A stretch of 47,843 nucleotides of DNA from Desulfobacterales bacterium. Its GTDB lineage: Bacteria > Desulfobacterota > Desulfobacteria > Desulfobacterales > ETH-SRB1. Shown one piece after another: positions 7,856-16,400 of this stretch (position 1 is the stretch's first letter; every line of letters starts with the position of its first letter). Below the pieces are notes generated by a model, which saw only the letters and a list, made by a program, of their open reading frames with translations, was not told where the DNA came from and did not search any database. Made by a program: the position numbers and the translations under genes. Location of the stretch: assembly GCA_030610995.1 (NCBI GenBank), contig JAUWQO010000011.1, positions 1 through 47,843 on the forward strand, given 5' to 3'.

Positions 7856-8145
7856 GAAAGTCCTTTCATGCAGCGATCTTTTGCTTTTCTTCGAGCCATA
7901 TATATCTGTTTGATAAGTTTATCGATATCTTCAAAGTCATCCCATGCACCTATGGCGGCCAGTAAGCCTTTGTTTTCTTCTAGTCTTCCGCTCTTTTTCA
8001 CAATCTCAAAGTCCTTTAAGCTGACCATTGCTGCTAAGGGCTTGTGGTTTTTTTGTATTATGATTTGTTCCCCATCACGGGACACCTTTTCTATCATCTC
8101 GGAAAATCGCCTTTTTACCTCTGCAACTCCAATAGTCTTTGACAT
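7852..8145 (-). CDS. Phd/YefM-type antitoxin
   Basis: The 97-residue protein starts MSKTIGVAEVKRRFSEMIEK and continues with IIIQKNHKPLAAMVSLKDFE, a typical Phd/YefM DNA-binding N-terminal domain. The C-terminal toxin-binding tail follows. I chose the ATG at 8145 because AGAGG sits eight bases upstream; a GTG three codons earlier lies inside that ribosome site. It overlaps vapC and is preceded by a perfect palindrome that is probably its own operator. Confidence 0.82.
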   Translation of the reverse strand: MSKTIGVAEVKRRFSEMIEKVSRDGEQIIIQKNHKPLAAMVSLKDFEIVKKSGRLEENKGLLAAIGAWDDFEDIDKLIKQIYMARRKAKDRCMKGLS

Positions 8146-8164
8146 GCTTTTCACCTCTTCTATT

Positions 8165-8191
8165 GTATGTCATAAAGACATTATGACATAC
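8165..8191 (-). promoter_or_regulatory. Palindromic operator of the phd-vapC operon
   Basis: GTATGTCATAA and TTATGACATAC are perfect 11-base inverted arms separated by AGACA. The centre lies about 32 bases upstream of the antitoxin start. Phd-family antitoxins bind such palindromes and autoregulate with the toxin as co-repressor. Confidence 0.7.
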
Positions 8192-8261
8192 TGGTCATTC
8201 TGTCAACAAAAAAACACAAAGGACAGATCTTGAAACTTTGGGGGACTTGCGGGACATCGAA

Positions 8262-8313
8262 TAAATAACTCATTCAAGCAATTGGTATTTATGCTTTTTA
8301 GTGGGAAACCTTG
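8262..8313. repeat. Dispersed 'AATAACTCATTCAAGCAATT' repeat, copy 2
   Basis: It is nearly identical to the copy at 5138-5188 through TATTTATGCTTTTTAG and beyond (GGGAAACCTTG here, GGGAGACCTTG there). Confidence 0.6.
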
Positions 8314-8372
8314 TACAACATCACCTTATGGAAGGTCGAAGCTCAAAGGTGGAATCCGCTGTATTCTAAAAC

Positions 8373-8717
8373 TCATGCGGCCATGCGTTTTAGGCCGGTT
8401 ACCTCGCGCTCTAAATCGGCTACTCGCTGGTCCAGCTTGTAATGCTCATCCCTTCTGACAATCACTTCATAAAGACGGTCAATTCTTTTATTTGTCCCGT
8501 CAATTCTCTTGTTTGTCTCATCGATTCTTTCGCTCAGATCTTCCCTTACCGAATCGATCCTTCGACTCTGATCTGCAAGGTGCAGATTGATGTCATCCAG
8601 CCTTTTGTTGGTCAAAACCAGGGTGGTCTTGATCTCCTTGTTCTCATCTTTGATTTTGTTCAACTCCGGCACAATGAGTTCTTTGAGTACACTCCCCACG
8701 GCTTCTTTAATGTCCAT
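8373..8717 (-). CDS. Coiled-coil protein of unknown function
   Basis: The 114-residue protein is almost entirely helical: after MDIKEAVGSVLKELIVPEL come heptad-like stretches, with the repeated element RIDETNKRIDGTNKRIDRL, and a final LDQRVADLEREVTGLK. I chose the internal ATG at 8717 because GGAGG lies just upstream. There is no signal peptide or enzymatic motif. Similar small coiled-coil proteins are common next to toxin-antitoxin genes, but I cannot assign a function. Confidence 0.65.
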   Translation of the reverse strand: MDIKEAVGSVLKELIVPELNKIKDENKEIKTTLVLTNKRLDDINLHLADQSRRIDSVREDLSERIDETNKRIDGTNKRIDRLYEVIVRRDEHYKLDQRVADLEREVTGLKRMAA

Positions 8718-8734
8718 CACACACCTCCGGTTCA

Positions 8735-8907
8735 GAGAGACCTTTGCAAAATGCCCCCTTTTGCCTCCCGCCATCGGCGGGACGTCAGACTCAAATTTTA
8801 AGCCTCGAAATACTCAATGTATTCCTACATTTAATCCGCCTGAGGCGGATCGCCTTCCTTGTACTCGAATCCCGCTTTTAGCGGGAAACATTTTTCAAAG
8901 GTCTCTC
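8735..8907. mobile_element. MITE-like element with 19-base terminal inverted repeats
   Basis: The left end GAGAGACCTTTGCAAAATG and the right end (reverse complement GAGAGACCTTTGAAAAATG) differ at one of 19 positions. The 173-base element has no gene; its interior has GC-rich hairpins (CCGCCTGAGGCGG, CCCGCTTTTAGCGGG). It lies just upstream of the coiled-coil gene's ribosome site. No target duplication is obvious. Confidence 0.75.
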
Positions 8908-9327
8908 AGATTGCATTGGATAACAAACAAATATAAAAAATTATATCTCATTCCGGTGACTCTGACAACAGTTTTATTGAGGGGCAATCGCGGGGTAGTG
9001 CGGGACGTCCAGAGAGCGCCGGTTAAAACCGGTAAATAACTCATTCAGGCAATTGGTATTTAGTGCCTGTCCGAAAAGTATTTTTTTTAATACTGGTAAT
9101 AGTTTCAGCTTATTTACCGATGTGAACATTTGTGAAAAAATCTTCAAAACATAGGGGCCAAGGCTACACTTCTGACAATTTCTTTTCTCTGATCCCTGAT
9201 AGTGTTAAAATGATTTGGCAGTTCCGTTTTGCACGGTATAATTGGAGTATGATTCATAGAATACTTGTATAGGTGTAATATACTTTTAAATAGTTTGTTT
9301 GAGGGGAAGGAATGAGCGGAGTTGGCA
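8908..9327. other. Intergenic stretch before the GT9-like gene
   Basis: It contains copy 3 of the dispersed repeat at 9032-9062 next to a short hairpin (GCCGGTTAAAACCGGT at 9019-9034). No gene or clear promoter is visible in the remaining AT-rich sequence. Confidence 0.45.
9032..9062. repeat. Dispersed 'AATAACTCATTCAGGCAATT' repeat, copy 3 (short)
   Basis: It shares the first 30 bases with the copies at 5138-5188 and 8262-8313 (one base difference in the core), then diverges at TAGTGCCTG. Confidence 0.5.
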
Positions 9328-10503
9328 ATGAGAATTGAATATTCAGGACTTTGCTTTCTTAAATCGGTTCGGCCTGGGGTAGTAAATACCGATGGGGTTA
9401 CAACGGCCATTCGGCCCAGCTCTAACAGCGGCCCTGTAAACCCTGCCGGCATTTTTGTCCTTCCGGTTACTGTAGCTAAATTTATCCAGAAACAGGAAGG
9501 GAGTAACTGTGTTTCCCTCCACGGTTCAATAGATGTTGCTGATAATTTTAATCTGCCGGAGGTTTTTGACGGCAGTCAAAACCTGCGGAAAAAAAAGGTA
9601 TTAATTATTATGGTCAACGGCTGGGGAGATTTGATCCTTGTTCAACCTGCTTTTCGACTATTGTATGAGGAAATCGCAAAGACGGGTACTGCGCCCAGGA
9701 TTACGCTTGCCGGCGGTTGGGTTGAAAATTTTCCTTATCTGAATGCACCGTACATTTCCGGAGTACGACCAAACATCCTCACGCTTGACGATTTGCGCGA
9801 CTTTGACATCATGATCAATCTCGCCCCGTTAAACCAGCGGCATACCAAAAACACATCCATGAAGGACCTTTATTTGCAAGAATTCGGCATGGCAGAGTTG
9901 AAAGGCAAGCTTTCGCTTCCTTCTATATCGCCCGATCCAAAGAGGGTTGATCGATTACGTCCTGTTTTAGATGAAATTCGTTCCCGGACCGGGAAAAGGC
10001 TGTTGTACATAAACTGGAAATCAAGGTTTTCTCATAAAAATGCCTCGCCAGAGCTGGCGTTTGAAGTCGCGCGAAGATTAGCAGATCAATATCACGCTGT
10101 TTTTTTTAAAGACCGCTTTGTAGCTGATGTCATGGAACAGGAAGTAAAGGTCTGTGGGTGCCCGGTTCAAAATCTTTCACATCTCATAACCGATCTTCAC
10201 GATACTGTTGCCGCTATCTCACTAATTGACGCGATTATTTCTGTCGATACAGGGATTGTTCATGCTGCCGGGGCATTGGGTGTGCCCGGAGTGGCCTTGT
10301 TCGGACCGTTTCCTCCAGAGACACACATCTCGGATTATCCAAGCATCATTGGTGTGAGATCAGATTATCAGGGATCAAAATGCAAAGAGCCGTGCGAGGA
10401 AACTCATCGTGGTTGCATGGAAATTGGATTTGCGCCGGATAGGATCAGCCCCTGCTTTCAGGCTATAGGCGCAGATGAAATTATTGAGGCTTTAGGGGTT
10501 TGA
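9328..10503 (+). CDS. GT9-like (heptosyltransferase-type) glycosyltransferase
   Basis: The 391-residue protein carries a GT9-type core from about residue 90: KKVLIIMVNGWGDLILVQPAF (NGWGD replaces the usual G.GD start), then a C-terminal donor half with SLIDAIISVDTGIVHAAGAL, GVPGVALFGPFPPE, and a Cys-rich end (CKEPCEETHRGC, CFQAIGADEIIEAL). The first 90 residues are not recognised. GT9 enzymes move heptose or other sugars from ADP- or NDP-sugars. GGAG is seven bases before the ATG at 9328. It precedes the TPR-OGT gene by 23 bases, so both are probably co-transcribed. Confidence 0.82.
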   Translation: MRIEYSGLCFLKSVRPGVVNTDGVTTAIRPSSNSGPVNPAGIFVLPVTVAKFIQKQEGSNCVSLHGSIDVADNFNLPEVFDGSQNLRKKKVLIIMVNGWGDLILVQPAFRLLYEEIAKTGTAPRITLAGGWVENFPYLNAPYISGVRPNILTLDDLRDFDIMINLAPLNQRHTKNTSMKDLYLQEFGMAELKGKLSLPSISPDPKRVDRLRPVLDEIRSRTGKRLLYINWKSRFSHKNASPELAFEVARRLADQYHAVFFKDRFVADVMEQEVKVCGCPVQNLSHLITDLHDTVAAISLIDAIISVDTGIVHAAGALGVPGVALFGPFPPETHISDYPSIIGVRSDYQGSKCKEPCEETHRGCMEIGFAPDRISPCFQAIGADEIIEALGV

Positions 10504-10526
10504 TCGTATAGGAGCTTTATTTTAAA

Positions 10527-12719
10527 ATGAGCCGTAAAAAGAATAAGAGAGAAAAAATTAAAATATCATCCGGAAAGAAAAGTTCAATCAAAAACAGACT
10601 TTCTTCCGGCAATTTGCCCTTTGATATTGATACCAAAATAAAAAAGGCTTTTCAGTACCATCAATCTGGGCAATTTGAAAAGGCTCAAGAAATCTATAAA
10701 AAAATACTTGAAATTAATCCAAATCATTCAGACTCCTTGCACCTGTCAGGCATTATAGCACATCAGTCCGGCAAAAATGATATTGCAGCAAACCTGATCA
10801 ACAGAGCCATTCAAACACGCCCTGAAGAACCAGTTTATTATCTCAGTCTTGGCAGCGTATATAAATCTCAAGGCAGGTTAGACGAAGCGATCTTAAGTTA
10901 TCAAAAGGCTCTGGAGTTAAATCCGGACTATGCCGAGGCATACAATAACATGGGTAATGCGGTTAAAGCTCAGGGCAGCTTAGACGAAGCGATCTTGCAT
11001 TATAAAAAGGCCCTGGAGTTAAAGCCGAACTATGCAGAGGCATACAGCAATCTTGGTATTGCGTTTTATCCTCAGGGCAAATTGGACGAAGCAATTTGGA
11101 ATTATCAAAAGGCTTTGCAGTTAAATCCGGACTTAGTTGAGGTCTGGGATAATCTGGGTGTTGCGTTTTATGCTCAGAACAGGTTAGACGAAGCGGTTTC
11201 GTGTTTTCAAAAGGCTCTGGAGTTAAATCCGGACTACGCAAAGGCGCACAACAATCTTGGTATTGCATTTTATCCTCAGGGCAAATTAAACGAAGCGACC
11301 TTGCATTATAAAAAAGCCCTGGAGTTAAATCCGGACTACGCAGAAGCATACAACAACCTTGGATCTGTATTCAAAAGTCAAGCCAGAATAAACAAAGCGG
11401 TTTCATGTTATCAAAAAACATTGCAGATAAAACCGGACTTTGTGGCCGCACATTCCAACCTTCTCTATGTTTCACACTACCATGAATCTATAGATCCAGT
11501 GCAGTTATTTCTGGATCATAAGCAATGGGCTAAACTTCATGCTTTGCCCCTGTCCAATACAATACAACCCCACCTCAACGATAGATCACCAGAACGCCGT
11601 CTTCGAGTTGGTTATGTTTCACCTGATTTTTGTATGCATCCTGTTGTCAACTTTATAGAACCCATACTTGCATCACATGATCGTTCTGTTTTTGAAATTT
11701 TTTGTTACTCTGATGTTGTCTGTCCCGATGCAGCTACAGATCATCTTAAGAGCCTGGCAGGCTGCTGGAGGGATATTGCTGGAATGCCCGACGAACAGGT
11801 TGCCGACCTGGTACGTAACGACGAAATAGATATTCTCGTTGATCTTGCAGGACACACTGCCTATAATCGAATGCTGCTGTTTGCCCGCAAGCCTGCACCG
11901 ATCCAGGTGACCTACATTGGGTATCCAAACACCACGGGTCTTTCAACCATGGACTATAGAATTACAGATTCATGGGCAGACCCCTCTGGACAAACAGATC
12001 ACCTTTATACAGAGGAACTGGTGCGTTTGCCGCACAGTTTTTTGTGTTATAAACTGCCAGGCACCTGCTCTGAAACGGCAAAGCTTCCTGCGCTCAAGAC
12101 TCGGCAAATCGCGTTCGGGTCTTTTAACAACCTCGCCAAAGTAACACCGGAAGTTATTGCGCTGTGGTCTGCCATTTTATCGGAAGTTCCCAGTTCCCGG
12201 ATGATTATGAAAGCAAAGGCGCTTGCAGATAAAAATACGCGGCAGTGCATACGAGAAATGTTCGTTAAAAATGGTGTCACTGCTGCACGGGTAAATTTAA
12301 TTGGATTCACATCAACTTTTGCCGAACATTTAGAGCTTTATAACAGCATTGATATCGGGCTGGACACGTTTCCGTACAATGGAACCACAACCACCTGTGA
12401 AGCCATGTGGATGGGGGTTCCTGTTATTACCAGGGCAGGAGAAACTCATGTCTCCCGGGTGGGTGTCAGTTTATTGACTAACGCAGGGCTGCCGGAGCTT
12501 ATCGCCGAGTCTGCCGAAGAATATGTGAAAAAGACGGCTCAACTTGCCGGAGACCTGAATCGACTGAAGGAATTGCGGAGCAATTTGAGATTCATAATGT
12601 CACAGTCGCCTCTGATGGATGCGAAAGGCTTTACCCACTCTCTGGAAGCGGCATGTCGGCAAATGTGGCATAGGTGGTGTCTTAAATGTCAAAGCGCATT
12701 ATGTTCGAAAAAAATATAA
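10527..12719 (+). CDS. TPR-OGT protein (GT41, O-GlcNAc transferase/SPINDLY-like)
   Basis: A basic N-terminal 35 residues is followed by about eight tetratricopeptide repeats (to about residue 310, units like AEAYNNMGNAVKAQGSLDEA). A GT41 catalytic region then starts near residue 353: LRVGYVSPDF with His371 in the position of the active-site HP, FNNLAKVTPEV with Lys538 in the UDP-binding position, and DTFPYNGTTTTCEAMWMGVP. It would transfer a sugar from a nucleotide donor to Ser/Thr (or, as in SPINDLY, other sugars). The Ser/Thr-rich flagellin is the obvious candidate acceptor, by context only. A close paralogue forms the first half of 28804-32805. Confidence 0.9.
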   Translation: MSRKKNKREKIKISSGKKSSIKNRLSSGNLPFDIDTKIKKAFQYHQSGQFEKAQEIYKKILEINPNHSDSLHLSGIIAHQSGKNDIAANLINRAIQTRPEEPVYYLSLGSVYKSQGRLDEAILSYQKALELNPDYAEAYNNMGNAVKAQGSLDEAILHYKKALELKPNYAEAYSNLGIAFYPQGKLDEAIWNYQKALQLNPDLVEVWDNLGVAFYAQNRLDEAVSCFQKALELNPDYAKAHNNLGIAFYPQGKLNEATLHYKKALELNPDYAEAYNNLGSVFKSQARINKAVSCYQKTLQIKPDFVAAHSNLLYVSHYHESIDPVQLFLDHKQWAKLHALPLSNTIQPHLNDRSPERRLRVGYVSPDFCMHPVVNFIEPILASHDRSVFEIFCYSDVVCPDAATDHLKSLAGCWRDIAGMPDEQVADLVRNDEIDILVDLAGHTAYNRMLLFARKPAPIQVTYIGYPNTTGLSTMDYRITDSWADPSGQTDHLYTEELVRLPHSFLCYKLPGTCSETAKLPALKTRQIAFGSFNNLAKVTPEVIALWSAILSEVPSSRMIMKAKALADKNTRQCIREMFVKNGVTAARVNLIGFTSTFAEHLELYNSIDIGLDTFPYNGTTTTCEAMWMGVPVITRAGETHVSRVGVSLLTNAGLPELIAESAEEYVKKTAQLAGDLNRLKELRSNLRFIMSQSPLMDAKGFTHSLEAACRQMWHRWCLKCQSALCSKKI

Positions 12720-13264
12720 AAGAGGAGAAAGGGTTTCTGATAAGCAAATGAAAGGGCTTAAAATAGAAAAGCATGAAACTCTTTCTGACTGGAATTAAAA
12801 ATTGACCCCATCAAAAATGTAAACTTATTTTTGAGTCGGCCCTAAGTGAGAGGGCGGTATTTTCATACAAGCAAAATACCAATTATGACTGGGCAAGGCA
12901 GTTCACCATTATGTGGAATCTTTTTGTAAGATACTTGACAAACGATGATAAACACAAGGCAGAAGCCGTCCATAAATTATTATTAAAGGCTAAATCAGGC
13001 AAAATTCGATTGGTTACTATAGGCACATCCCACAATTCTGTCAAATCAAAACCTATTTCAACAAAATTCGTAATCAAATACCGGGATTTTCTTATGCCTG
13101 GCCTCTTGTAGAACTTTTTTGATTTTACTATCCCACAGACCGGGGTCATTCTTTCCTATCCCCGCGTCAAAATTCTGAACATTTTTCCTGCCTTTAAATA
13201 TTGCTTAACTCTCATCTTAGCATAACAAACTGACTTTAATAGACATTAACACATTTGTCTTTTA
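12720..13264. other. Decayed intergenic stretch
   Basis: It holds the VapC fragment at 12911-13033. A stretch near 12807-12843 (ending GAGTCGGCCCTAAG) resembles one near 17280-17317 (ending CTCGGCCCTG), perhaps insertion-sequence ends. No intact gene is visible. Confidence 0.4.
12911..13033 (+). pseudogene. Fragment of a VapC-type PIN-domain gene
   Basis: The peptide FVRYLTNDDKHKAEAVHKLL with GKIRLVT is the N-terminal third of a VapC-like PIN protein of the 'NVFLRYLTxDDPEKAE' type. The first catalytic Asp segment is missing at the front, and the frame has no further PIN motifs downstream. It is a remnant rather than a working gene. Confidence 0.5.
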
Positions 13265-13280
13265 TGGCGCATAAGTTGCT
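13265..13280 (+). promoter_or_regulatory. Sigma-54-like promoter, leader copy 1
   Basis: TGGCGCATAAGTTGCT has GG and GC separated by exactly ten bases, the -24/-12 spacing of sigma-54 promoters. Copy 2 at 15526 has the closer-to-consensus TGGCATACAAGTTGCT. Confidence 0.6.
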
Positions 13281-13285
13281 TAACT

Positions 13286-13313
13286 TAAAGTTAATTTTTA
13301 AGTTTACCGATAA
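13286..13313 (+). promoter_or_regulatory. Sigma-28-like (FliA) promoter, leader copy 1
   Basis: TAAAGTTA (13286-13293), 12 bases, then ACCGATAA (13306-13313). The same 12-base spacing is seen at the fliC, fliD and flaG promoters. It begins six bases after the sigma-54-like box. Confidence 0.55.
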
Positions 13314-13380
13314 AAATAACAATATCGTAACTACTCAGGTGGATAGGCTGAGGTCTGAAAATTGAGCAGTTACCAATATC

Positions 13381-13526
13381 TTTGACAGGATTAACGAGAT
13401 TTACCCGCCCACCTCGCCTGGGTACAAGCGCTTGGATTTCGCATGTCTGGTTACTGCGAGTGCGATGGCGGGCAGGCATGTTTTCTTTTTTTCTTACATC
13501 CTGATTATCCTGTAAATCCTGTCAAA
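13381..13526. repeat. TTTGACAGGATT inverted-repeat element, copy 1
   Basis: The left end TTTGACAGGATTAACGAGAT is inverted relative to the right end ATCCTGTAAATCCTGTCAAA. The inside has CGCCTGG and GGCGGGCAGGCATG. A second copy lies at 15593-15739 in the duplicated leader, and a half-element is visible near 34789-34815. Confidence 0.65.
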
Positions 13527-13603
13527 AAAACTTAATATTCAACAAGTTGGGATGCCTCCTGGCATGTAACCCAGGGGGGCGGAGCCCACTTGGAAGGTGA
13601 AAG

Positions 13604-13698
13604 AGGAGCAGCCTTACGGCTTTGAGGAGCGGGAGCTTCGCTCCCTTGAGGATTTAGGGAGAAGGTCTCTTGCCTTTAGCCTCAAGCGAAGCGCTCCT
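13604..13698 (+). repeat. Dispersed structured repeat, copy B
   Basis: It starts AGGAGCAGCC and ends CCTCAAGCGAAGCGCTCCT, with the inner hairpin GGGAGCTTCGCTCCC and the conserved GGATTTAGGGAGAAGG block. It lies in the 5' leader of the ParB/methyltransferase pseudogene. Confidence 0.75.
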
Positions 13699-13733
13699 TG
13701 AGCCCTCTTTGGCATTTGCCTATAGGAGAGAGG

Positions 13734-14832
13734 ATGGAAGTCAATATTTCTGATTTAACCTGGGATCAGTTCATCTACCCAAGGGGAGGGAAAAGCGAGA
13801 AAACAGTTGAGGCGTATGTTGAGGCCCTTGCAATCGGCGCGCAATTTTCGCCAATCAAGATCCAAAGGGTTTTTAACTATGCAAATGGCAAGCAGAAACA
13901 CAGTTATCCTCCGACTGAGCCGCCTCGGATGGCTCCAGGAAAAGATTGCTGAAACGACAGGGATAACGCGAGGAAGAATAGCGCAAATTGTTAATAATAC
14001 CAATTTTGGTGAAATTAACAATCTTCTCTCTCAGGGCCGGGACATGGATTACATAGCGAGGCATTATAACATGGACCTTCCACTTGTCTGGGCATTACGG
14101 CTGGAAGGAAAAACTGATCAGGAAAAATTTAAAGAGCTTGGGTGGGGACTTCGCACATGGGATCAGTGGAATTTTAACCAGTGCGATGAACGATTCGGAG
14201 ACGACTGGCCCGGGCGGATACCGGCCCAGCTCGTTGGGCACACACTGTTCTACTTCACAAAACCCGGTGATCTTGTTCTCGATCTGATGGCAGGGGGTGG
14301 CGTTGTGTCTGATGTGTGCCTTGTTTTTGAGCGAAAATGCCTCTCTTTTGATCTTGCAACCAGGGACAAACGCCCGGATATCTTGTACCATTACTGGGAC
14401 CCTCGGAACTGGAAGTGGCCCATCACAAAAAAACCGGATCTCATATTCTTCGATCCCCCTTACTTTGATAAGAAAGCTGGAGACTACTCAGAAAAAAGCA
14501 TATCCAGCCTTCCAAGAGAGGAATACCTGAAGTTTTTCGAAGAGTTCTTCACCTTAGTGAAACAACACGCAAAACAAACCACAAGGCTCGCCTTTATCAA
14601 CGCCGACTGGCGAGACTTTCAAAATAAAGCAGCCATTGATGAAACCCCTGAAGCTTCGATCCTGGCTGACGACTATCTTAACATATTAAGCAAAACCGGC
14701 TGGCAACGCACCCATATCATTCAGGTTCCACTCTCATCCGAACGTTTCGACGCAGGAATCGTATCGGCGATGCAAAAGAAAAGAATCCTCGGCGTAACCA
14801 GCCGATACCTGATAATCGCCAGGAAATCGTAA
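13734..14832 (+). pseudogene. ParB-domain/DNA methyltransferase gene broken by an internal deletion
   Basis: A good ribosome site (GGAGAGAGG) precedes ATG 13734. The first frame reads MEVNISDLTWDQFIYPRGGK and PIKIQRVFNYANG, the start of a ParB-like domain, then stops at 13952. The other frame continues from about 13880 with ASRNTVILRLSRLGWLQEKI, ARHYNMDLPLVWALRLEGKT, then methyltransferase motifs DLMAGGG and FFDPPYF (N4/N6-type DPPY), and runs to 14832. The ParB core with its HTH (about 100 residues by comparison with related proteins) is missing, and the two halves are out of frame. A methyltransferase half starting at an internal codon could survive, but a functional DNA-modifying enzyme is uncertain. 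Confidence 0.7.
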
Positions 14833-14857
14833 TTAAAAGCTCACAAAAACAACATAA

Positions 14858-14995
14858 TGGAAGGGATCTGCAAAGCTCTCACTGAATTACAAATGGACGC
14901 CGCCTAATCCAAACAAAGTAAGCGGTAACTGGCGCGTAACATTTATGTTTGTTGGTGAACATGTCGAACTTGTAGATTACGAGGACTACCACTGA
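14858..14995 (+). pseudogene. Remnant of higB toxin (C-terminal part)
   Basis: The frame ends [20 protein letters not shown] then YEDYH and a stop at 14993-14995. This is the C-terminal signature of HigB/RelE-type toxins (GNWR[VI]TF...VDYxDYH). An in-frame stop lies immediately before 14858, so the N-terminal half is lost. The intact higA antitoxin follows 13 bases downstream, which is the normal higBA order. Confidence 0.65.
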
Positions 14996-15008
14996 AGTAA
15001 GAGGAAAT

Positions 15009-15323
15009 ATGATGTTGATGCATAATCCACCACATCCTGGAGAAATTCTTAAGACATTGTGTCTTGAACCTTTAAATTTGACTGTTACTGATGCAGCAAA
15101 GGCATTAGGTGTCAGTCGAAAAACGCTATCCGGCATATTGAACGGTCGTATCCGTATTAGCCCGGAGATGGCTGTACGGCTATATATTGCTTTTGATACT
15201 ACAGCGCAAAGCTGGATGAATCAGCAATCACAATATGATTTGTGGCAAGTAGAGCAGCATCGTAGCGAATTGAAGGTAAATCGTTTATCAGTAGCAAGCA
15301 TATTGACGTCTGTCAGAAATTGA
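15009..15323 (+). CDS. higA: HigA-like antitoxin (XRE family)
   Basis: The 104-residue protein has [20 protein letters not shown] and [19 protein letters not shown], then [14 protein letters not shown], a classic HigA helix-turn-helix. AGAGGAAAT lies before the ATG. It appears intact although the toxin upstream is truncated, so it is an orphan antitoxin that could still act as a repressor. Confidence 0.85.
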   Translation: MMLMHNPPHPGEILKTLCLEPLNLTVTDAAKALGVSRKTLSGILNGRIRISPEMAVRLYIAFDTTAQSWMNQQSQYDLWQVEQHRSELKVNRLSVASILTSVRN

Positions 15324-15525
15324 CAAGAGAAAGACATCCAACTCAGGTGGCTAACAATGGCATCTCCGTGCCGATGCCGGCCCCTCTTTTCCTAACAAAA
15401 AACACAAACCTAAACCGGCAAGTTTTTCAACTTAAAGTGTCATGATAGTGACATATTTGCCTATCTCTTACCCTTCACCAAGCATATCTTCTTTAAATAA
15501 TTGATAAAAATTATTTGAAACAATG

Positions 15526-15541
15526 TGGCATACAAGTTGCT
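15526..15541 (+). promoter_or_regulatory. Sigma-54-like promoter, leader copy 2
   Basis: TGGCATACAAGTTGCT: GG and GC are ten bases apart, and TGGCA and TTGC match the -24/-12 consensus well. Confidence 0.7.
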
Positions 15542-15551
15542 TATTTAAAGT

Positions 15552-15579
15552 TAAAGTTAATTTTTAACTTTGTCGATAA
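15552..15579 (+). promoter_or_regulatory. Sigma-28-like promoter, leader copy 2
   Basis: TAAAGTTA (15552-15559), 12 bases, GTCGATAA (15572-15579). It overlaps the expected start region of the sigma-54-like promoter just upstream. Confidence 0.55.
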
Positions 15580-15592
15580 GAAGAATAATCTC

Positions 15593-15739
15593 TTTGACAG
15601 GATTAACGGGATTTACCCGCCCACCTCGCCTGGGCACAAGCGCATGGATTTCGCATGTCTGGTTACTGCGAGTGCGATGGCGGGCAGGCATGTTTTCTTT
15701 CTTTTCTTACATCCTGATTATCCTGTAAATCATGTCAAA
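15593..15739. repeat. TTTGACAGGATT inverted-repeat element, copy 2
   Basis: It begins TTTGACAGGATTAACGGGAT and ends with the inverted form AAATCATGTCAAA (one base changed). Its interior is almost identical to copy 1 at 13381-13526. Confidence 0.65.
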
Positions 15740-15815
15740 AAACCTTAGAATTCAAGATGTTGGGATGCCTCTCGGTATGTAACCCAGGGGGGCGGAGCTT
15801 GCCCGAAGGTGAAAG

Positions 15816-15910
15816 AGGAGCAGCCTTACGGCTTTGAGGAGCGGCAGCTTCGCTCCCTTAAGGATTTAGGGAGAAGGTCTCTTGCCTTTAGCCTCAAGCG
15901 AAGCGCTCCT
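15816..15910 (+). repeat. Dispersed structured repeat, copy C
   Basis: It starts AGGAGCAGCC and ends CCTCAAGCGAAGCGCTCCT. Partial reiterations of the right end (GCAGTGCTCCTC, GAAGCGCTCCTC, CAGGTGCTCCTC) follow up to 15990. Confidence 0.75.
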
Positions 15911-16016
15911 CTATCCTCTTAGGCATTTGCCTCAAACGCAGTGCTCCTCAAGCGAAGCGCTCCTCAAACCTTTCAGGTGCTCCTCAAATCGGCCTTGAGG
16001 CAAGAAAGGTAAGATA

Positions 16017-16400
16017 ATGGACAAAGTAAAAGATGAATTTGTTTTTCCTTTTGAAAGGCTTGAAGTCTGGCGGCTTGCAGTTGAATTTGCTGACAATATT
16101 CTCAAGCTCCTTGAAACTTTCCCCGCTAATAAGCATTTTAGGCTTATCGGTCAGATGGAGGCAGCAGCATCCAGCATAGCTCAGAACATTGCGGAAGGGA
16201 AAGGAAGGCAGTACAAGAAGGAGTTTATTCAGTTCCTTTATATTGCAGAAGGATCTCTTTTTGAAGTCTTGACCTTGACAGAGATATTCAAACGTAGAAA
16301 CCTTTTTGACGAGAAACACGCGATTGACATCAGAAAGCAAGCAGAAATTATTGATCGCAAACTGCACGGACTCATCAATTCTTTAAGAGACAGACGTTGA
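16017..16400 (+). CDS. Four-helix-bundle protein (S23/23S-rRNA-intervening-sequence-protein family)
   Basis: The 127-residue protein has the family pattern: FERLEVWRLAVEFADNIL, FRLIGQMEAAASSIAQNIAE with the conserved NIAEG(K)GR, FIQFLYIAEGSLFEVLTL, and a final helix. It lies downstream of the second leader block. Members are often found inside rRNA intervening sequences or as free-standing genes. Function is unknown. ATG 16017 follows AAAGGTAAG, a weak ribosome site. Confidence 0.85.
   Translation: MDKVKDEFVFPFERLEVWRLAVEFADNILKLLETFPANKHFRLIGQMEAAASSIAQNIAEGKGRQYKKEFIQFLYIAEGSLFEVLTLTEIFKRRNLFDEKHAIDIRKQAEIIDRKLHGLINSLRDRR

Larger units (their letters stand above)
15324..16016. other. Leader region (second copy of the duplicated block)
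   Basis: It contains the second sigma-54/sigma-28-like promoter pair, the TTTGACAGGATT element and structured repeat C. It is clearly homologous to 13265-13698 over about 400 bases, with small indels. No protein gene is visible. Confidence 0.6.
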
